Part shown: in pieces, positions 58,021-64,000 of the stretch
How the letters are laid out: each line of letters opens with the position of its first letter
How positions within the stretch are numbered: position 1 is the stretch's first letter
NCBI GenBank assembly: GCA_018466975.1
Contig: CM031562.1
Location: forward strand, 930,001-994,000
Reading direction: 5' to 3'
Length of the DNA stretch: 64,000 nucleotides
Origin: Sparassis latifolia
Lineage: Eukaryota; Basidiomycota; Agaricomycetes; Polyporales; Sparassidaceae
Position numbers and translations under genes: made by a program
The notes under the pieces: model-generated
What the model was told of the DNA's origin: nothing
The model's database searches: none
Seen by the model: only the letters and a program-made list of their open reading frames with translations

Positions 58021-61000
58021 ATGCCCTACTTCTCCCTCAAGCACAACGGCGACACCTTCGGCCCGCCATTACCGTCCTCGAGCAGCGCGGAGAAGACGAT
58101 CGTGTCCACCACTCCTGTCAACGTCTCTCATCCCACAGACCTCCCGCCCCCGGTCCTCCAGGGCCCCCCTTCACCTGGACGCAGAGGCAGGTCAAAAAAG
58201 AAAGCGCGCATCGACCACGGTATCAAGGCTCACTGGGATCGCTTCCGGCGCAGGCTCGGCACCGGCACCGCGCCGTCTACCTCTACCGCCCTCGAGCCGG
58301 ACGAGAGCGGCGATGGGAGCAGCTATCCTCCCTTCCGCCCCGACCCCTTGGCTGAGCCTGAGGCGGAAGATGAAGACGAGGTTGTGGACGAGGTCGTCGT
58401 CGACCGCGAATGGTCCGACGAGATTAAGAGCTCCTCCGTCACTCACTCAGAGCACGGCGGCATCCCAGACAAGTCCGGCGGGAGCAATCTTCTCGGTACG
58501 TGCACCGACAGGGAGAGCTTTGCGGTACACCCGACGGGTTTCTGGGCGCTCTGTAGCCCGCTCGTCCTCCTCCGATGGCGCGCCTGGCCTATTCTCATGT
58601 CGTTCTTCTGCACGCGCTTCCTTGATGAGAAGTCTGAGATGCACTACAAGAAGGAAAATTGGTTTCTCCGCAAGGTCTGTTGACGTCCACTGCAGGCCGC
58701 ATGGGCGCTTGACCGTTGATTTGCAGAACCTGGCACTATGGTCGTCTGCCTTCCTCATCGTCAATTGGGCCCTTGGTATAGGGTTTATCGCTAAACCGAT
58801 CGTACTTGCGGACCAGATCTTTTATTATGGGGTATGTGTCTGCGCTCTCGAGCTGCGAGTGCCTTTTCTGCCGATGGAAGACGCGTGGGTGCTATCGGAG
58901 GTAGCATCTCCTGCTACTGTTTTTCCTCGTCACATCAACTTAAGAGGTGGATGCTGAAACTGGGTTTCATAATCTGAGCACGTTTGGCTGCAAATACCCA
59001 CTCTTTGCGGGTACCTCTGCTCAGCGAAGGGGGGGAACGTTGCCGGTTCTCTACTTTCCCATGCATTAAAATTCGCATCAGTGTCTCAGCATCCGGGTTC
59101 GGTTCGAAATCGTCTGTCATGGCTTGGTGCGCGTTGTGAGCTTGCATAATTGGTACTGATGTCATAGTCAAGGTCGCCCCAGCTCTCACCTTCCCCATCT
59201 TACCGATGGTCATGTATGACCTTCCCCGCGACAATACCATCTTCTACCAGATTTTCCTTGTCTTCTCGACATGGTCGTGGGCACTATATTCGCTGCTGTT
59301 CATGTACGTCGCATCGCTGTGTCTTGACAGCTACCTGCTGACTGCTGTGCCGTAGGTATCTGTGTGGTAACTATAAACAGTCGCTCTCCATCTTCACCTG
59401 CGGAAACAAGGACTTCTTGACGATGTATTAGTGAGTGTGCATACAGCTGTACGTGTTTAAGCGGGTACTGATGACGGTGCAGCTATGCATCGGCATTGCA
59501 GACTGTCGGCCTATTTGGTTTGAAGCTACATCGCCTTCCGGCGATGCTCGGCGCACTGACATTCTTCATTTTGTATGTTACGCCAACCTCACCGTCTGAT
59601 ATCCGCTCACGTGTTTTCATGCAGGAGTTGTGTCCTTATCGTGCCTATTCACTACACTTTCGTGAGGAGTACGACGCATCTCTCGTCACTTGTGCCGTCC
59701 CTCACGCTAACCACACAGACGTGATCAACTTTGTCGCTTTTCAAGCGTTTCTGCTTTATATCCACTTCATGCGAGAAAGCGTGAGCTGTTTGGTTTTGAT
59801 TAAGTATACTGATTGGTGACGTCGTTCACACTGGTGCAGGCAGAGCGCCGGCTGTACACGCTGCGCGACCAGCTCAAGATCCAATTCCGTGCGACGCAAA
59901 AAGCGCAGGTCAACGAGCGGAAGGCGTCGGACTCTAAGCGACGTCTGACATCGTGGGTATCTTGATATCTCTCTGAATTAGTTTCATTGACGTTGCAAAC
60001 CGCAGATACGTTTTTCACGAGGTCCGCGTGCCGCTGAACACTGCGCGTACGTTACGTGAACATTTTCGCGCGGTGATTGTATTGATTGTTGGGATAGTGC
60101 TTGCTGTGCAGAATATGGAGGCGTCCATGTCGGTCGCGCAGGCACAGGAGATCGAGTTCAAGGCGCTCGAGGGTAGTTTGAGCATGATGTCAAAAGTGCT
60201 CAACGACGTGCTGGATTTGTGAGCCTCTCCTCCTGCGTGTTCTCCACTGACCCGCTCACCTACTCACATTGCACAGCAACCGGATGGACAGCGGACGGTT
60301 TGAGTCCGTGCTGAAGCCCTATGCGTTCCACCAGGTCCTGCGCTCGATGTTCGTCCCCTACGGCTCGCTACGGACGCGCGCATGCTTGAGTTTGTCACTG
60401 ACCTAGACGGGAACATCGACGCGGCCGCGCGGAATTCGCTGCAGGAAGCGGTCGGCGAGAACGACGCGGTGCTCCGCGCACGCCTCGCGTCTCTGGAGGA
60501 GGATGGGATCGTAGTCGGCGACGAGAACCGCCTAAGGCAGATTATCACGAATTTGGCTAGGTGTGTGCTTGATGTGCTCCATATGCGCTTCAATGTGCTT
60601 GATCCGTGTGCACCTACACCTGCAGTAATGCGTGCAAGTTCACACCGAGTGGCGGGAAACTGACGATCAGGACGAAGCTCATACTCCCGGGCTATCCTTT
60701 TGGTGAGGACACTGTGCAGACGAGTGAGACCTCGGTGGAGAAGGGCCTGCAGGATACGAAGGACCCAAGGTCCAGCGACGATTCTGGGGACTTGACGCAT
60801 ACGCTTGATGGTGCGTGCGCTAACTCCTCCGCGTACACATATTGATGATTTACCGTTCTCCCGTTATGTAGCTAAGGAGAGCGCTTTGCATGGTGGGTCC
60901 GACCTCTTGTCGGCGAAACGTCTTGTGCAGCACAATATGTTCAATTCGAAGCCCGCTTCACCACTGGAGTGGATCGTCGTGCGCATAGAGGTGTCAGATA

Positions 61001-62535
61001 CGGGCTATGGGATCAGGCCGAAGGATATGGTGGAGAGCAAGCTGTTCAGTGAGTCGCGCATATATTTCGTGCGTGCAGGTGTGATGATTATTTTACACAG
61101 GCGCGTTCAACCAGACCGAGCAGGGGCGGCTGCAAGGTGTGTCGCTTGCATTTACGTAGTAGACGCGGTGTATGATTTTTTTAACAGGCGGAAAGGGCAC
61201 AGGCCTAGGCCTTGCACTCGTGCGACAGATCGTCAAGCTGAGTGGTGGCCGGTTGGGTCTTCGCTCGAAAGTGGGGGAGGGTTCGACATTCTGGGTGGAG
61301 CTACGTACGTGTTTTCGTTGCTGGTGAATTTTACCTTACTGATGTGCTTGCAGCGCTGGGTGTGGGATACAAGGCAATTCCTGCGCTTATAATGTCCCCC
61401 GGGGAGAGAGACCGTGGGCTGGGCTTCGACAATAACCGGACGGACTCCGGGAAGACGATAACGATGTCGGACTTTCCAGCCCACAATGCAACAGCGGGCT
61501 CTCCCGCGTCACGTTCCTCGTCGGCCTTCCGGACCATTATGGATCAAGGTGTGTAGCGTGCTTCAATAGGGGCATAATAAGATGTGTAACACTCGTTACT
61601 ACTCAGGTGGACTCGTGGAGATGTCTACGCGGCGAGGAGAGTCACCGGTGCTCACAAGAACAATAGGAGATCCGTCAACAGGCACACACGCGGACGACTT
61701 CACCTTGGGCTCGCCAATAGAGCCTCCAGAGCTTCCTTCTCCTCCCGCAGAGGGCTCGTCTAAATCTGTCCGGCTATTTCTTCCTCAGCTCCCGAAACCA
61801 CACCAATTCAAATCCGACGAGGCGTCTACGTCGCCCGCGACTTCAGCAGGCTCCTCCGTGCCGCACCCAGCATTAAACGCGGCGTCCCCAAGCGGCGCGC
61901 GCGAGGGCCGGATGCGCGTGCTGGTGGTGGACGACGACCCATTGACGCGCAAGCTGATGTCGCGCATGCTAACGCGGATCGGGTGCAGGGTCGTGACTGC
62001 GGACAACGGCGAGATGGCGCTCGAGATGATATTGGGCAGCGCGCCGCGCGCAACGCCGTCCTCGGAGGAGACCGGGAGTGCGGCGCTCTCAGTCGAGGGC
62101 TCGGCGGTCGGCGAGGACGCCCAGTTCGCTGTCATCTTCCTCGACAACCAGATGCCGGTGCTTTCGGGGCTCAATGCGGTCGCGAAGCTACGAGAAATGG
62201 GCAGGCATGATTTTGTCGTCGGCGTCACAGGTGAGCGATATTGGCGGAAATAATTGTGGGGAACGTGACCAATCCGGTGGCGTGTGCAGGTAATGCTCTT
62301 TTGACAGATCAGCGGGAATACTTGGAAGCCGGCGCTGATCAGTAGGTTCTGTCAATCTTCATTTCGTACCACATTGCTGACGTTTTGCGCGGCTTGCAGC
62401 GTCCTCACAAAGCCCGTGCTCGAGAAGAGTCTGAAGAGTATGCTCGTCATCGCCGACGAGCGACGGAAGCGCAGGTCTTACAGCGCGGAAGAGCAGCCCG
62501 ACCCTCTAACTCCAGACGTGTCCCGGTCCTCGTAG
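58021..62535 (+). CDS. membrane-bound hybrid histidine kinase, with one frame slip
   Basis: Nineteen exons: 58021-58674, 58727-58831, 59173-59303, 59356-59430, 59483-59572, 59625-59668, 59719-59780, 59840-59952, 60006-60046, 60098-60218, 60277-60560, 60626-60810, 60872-61048, 61101-61136, 61188-61304, 61354-61548, 61607-62230, 62290-62341, 62400-62535. About 1080 residues if read through. A disordered N-terminus is followed by several membrane segments (about 172-380), a coil (LYTLRDQLKIQFRATQKAQ), the H-box VFHEVRVPLNTALLA with phospho-His at about 429, N-box NLASNACKF at about 571, G-boxes VSDTGYGI (676-683) and GKGTGLGL, and a receiver (VLVVDDDPL, phospho-Asp about 990 in FLDNQMP, Lys 1040 in LTKP). 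All phosphorelay residues are present. It would sense a signal at a membrane and pass phosphate to an Hpt protein. At about 60353-60357 the frame is one base short in a CCCC run (MFVP / LRLATDARMLEF). Confidence 0.85.
58832..59172 (+). other. unusually long intron in the histidine kinase gene
   Basis: 341 bases against about 50-65 for the other introns of this gene. Donor GTATGT and acceptor TCAAG join FYYG to VAPALTFP in frame. No inverted repeat is obvious inside; the extra ~290 bases may be an old insertion. Confidence 0.6.
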
Positions 62536-63987
62536 TACCAGTATGTTCTCGACACCCGGCGGCTCTGGTGTTGTATTTTTTATCTGTCTCCTTGTTTTGG
62601 CTCCTCTTGGATTCTCGAGGGCATCGCTGTCGAACGGACTCGCATCGCCACAACATACAGTATCTATAATTGCATCTTGTATCTGCTTACACACGCGACA
62701 CACACTGGCCCGTCACATATCATAATTGTCCTGCATCTCTTTCCCTTTTTCTTCGCAAATTTTCCATCTGGTAGAGTTGTTTGTTTTGATACTGCTTTCG
62801 GGCGTTATTTGTATGGAGGGTCGTGGCGAGGAATATTGACATTTTTACTAGGAGGGAAACGTACAGTCTTTAGGCCATCAGATCTCAGAGTGTATTTGGA
62901 ACGGTTTTCTGGGCTTCAGGAAAGAAAAAATTTGGCTAACTTTGCCTTCTGATTGGTCCAGGAGTTCAGTTGCAAATACACTCCAATATCTATTGGATCG
63001 TAGCTTCCGGTGTGCTAATTGAGATGACTGGGACCGGGACTGGTCCAAGCCTGGGTGGCTGAATATCGTCGAAATCGGAAGGGTGGTGACCTTTACAGGA
63101 AGGTAACCTATGAGTTGTAGATCGGCCATCTCCGTAATTGGTCCGGTACCTTGCGGTCAGCGTGGTATGAACGGCAGCGAATTAATTGGTCGAGGGAGAA
63201 GAAGGCTGTCAACCTTGCGAAAGTTGTCAACACTGCAAGTGTTCGATATCTCGATATTTGATAGCAGCATCGACTATGCTACCACACTCATTCTTCCCTC
63301 ATACAGTCCAGAGGAGTATCGAGAAGATCCGTATGCTTCGCCCCGACACCGCCTCAGCCCTCAACTCGACTCCGTCGGCTGTGATATTGTAAACCGCAGA
63401 GATTCGTTGGAAAAATCGGAACTTCCGGGTTTTTGAGTTCATGACACAATGGCCATCTTGACTGATTTTGAGAAGTATATGATGGCAAAAGGACAGAGGA
63501 CTTCACACCGGTGCACGTTGAGTGACAGACCGCGGCGACGGGCGTCCAAACATGGAGATGCTTCCAGATTACAGCCTGTCTGTCGCTCGAGCCTCCTGAG
63601 GCGCATAAGCGAGAGTCTGTTCCTGCCAGAATTTTGCAGCAAGAGGGCTAGACTCTTGAAGGCAGGAAATGGAGCCACTAGAATACGAGTCTTCGGGAGT
63701 GTTGATGCCAGAATAAAAGCGGCGCTGACAATGGTTCCGCGCGAGTGAGCGTCGGAGTTCGATCTTCCGTGGTTCACTGAGCAGATCTGGCGAATTCTGG
63801 CCACCGACACCTTTCAGTGCAACGCCACTTCTCTTCCGACCCCCACCACCATTCTTCCTCCCTCCTCTAGAAATTTCCCCCCCTCTCTGAATTCCACCTC
63901 GGAATCCCGAGGTCCCGCACTGCCTTTTTCTTTCTCACAAAGGCGCGGTTTCGGCTTGATTACCTGAGTTTCAACTCAGCGCCAAGC
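62536..63987. other. intergenic
   Basis: 3' flank of the histidine kinase. A weak inverted pair (GAGTGTATTTG at about 62888 and CAAATACACTC at about 62971) could be a small hairpin. The last 150 bases (63835-63950) are rich in C/T, as in fungal promoters. Confidence 0.4.
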
Positions 63988-64000
63988 ATGCCTCCATCTG
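63988..64000 (+). CDS. possible start of a gene cut by the right edge
   Basis: ATGCCTCCATCTG follows a pyrimidine-rich leader and a CAAGC context. Only four codons (MPPS) are inside the window, so this is a guess from promoter-like composition. Confidence 0.2.

Noticed and set aside
62885..62985. 11-bp inverted pair GAGTGTATTTG / CAAATACACTC as another MITE
   Set aside because: Stem is short, no further pairing or target duplication is seen; kept only as a note.
1..64000. CRISPR arrays, operons, ribosome-binding sites, rRNA
   Set aside because: The window is eukaryotic (spliceosomal introns throughout) and nothing of the kind is visible.

Overview
The window looks like genomic DNA of a filamentous basidiomycete, most likely an Agaricomycete. 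Genes carry many short GT-AG introns of about 47-65 bases, coding is on both strands, and the gene content is typical of that group: a FunK1-type kinase, a DUF7330-like protein, a wax-synthase-like MBOAT protein, P450s, a hybrid histidine kinase and many F-box genes. All exon structures here were worked out by hand from splice motifs and frame continuity. I found no rRNA, tRNA or CRISPR array.

Layout. 1-499 is the tail of an LRR-like F-box relative that continues outside the window. 1112-2741 is an F-box gene (-). 3824-7503 is an RXT3 homologue (-) and 8262-10817 a RanBP3/Yrb2 homologue (-), the two clearest housekeeping genes. 13019-14343 is a DUF7330-like gene (+), 14887-16271 a wax-synthase-like gene (+), and 17262-19508 an MFS drug/polyamine-type transporter (+) with one frame slip. 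20284-21485 is a degenerate F-box relative. 23119-25713 is a FunK1 kinase (-). 26836-29024 is a P450 (+). 29380-31830 holds two related F-box-like loci, one intact and one decayed. 32711-34806 is a 2.1-kb terminal-inverted-repeat element carrying host gene pieces. 35084-36038 encodes a Ser-rich protein (+) and 37087-39433 a DnaJ-X co-chaperone (+). 40049-47749 is duplication-rich: two LRR-like F-box relatives, an intact F-box gene and a relic joining P450 and DnaJ fragments. 48133-50309 is a second P450 (-), a twin of the first. 51834-56574 is a broken transposase-like gene. 58021-62535 is a hybrid histidine kinase (+) with one frame slip. Another gene may begin at the right edge (63988).

The stable genes cover chromatin silencing (Rpd3L subunit), nuclear export (Ran pathway), chaperoning and two-component sensing. 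Between them lie accessory regions with F-box expansion, duplicated P450s and at least five inverted-repeat elements. The most unusual item is the element at 32711-34806. Its ~220-bp terminal inverted repeats enclose an intron-containing short-chain dehydrogenase fragment and a second, unrelated coding fragment, flanked by a 6-bp direct repeat. This is the layout of a Pack-type gene-capturing transposon.

Two otherwise intact genes, the MFS transporter and the histidine kinase, each show a single-base frame slip beside a short homopolymer. That could be an assembly error or recent inactivation.
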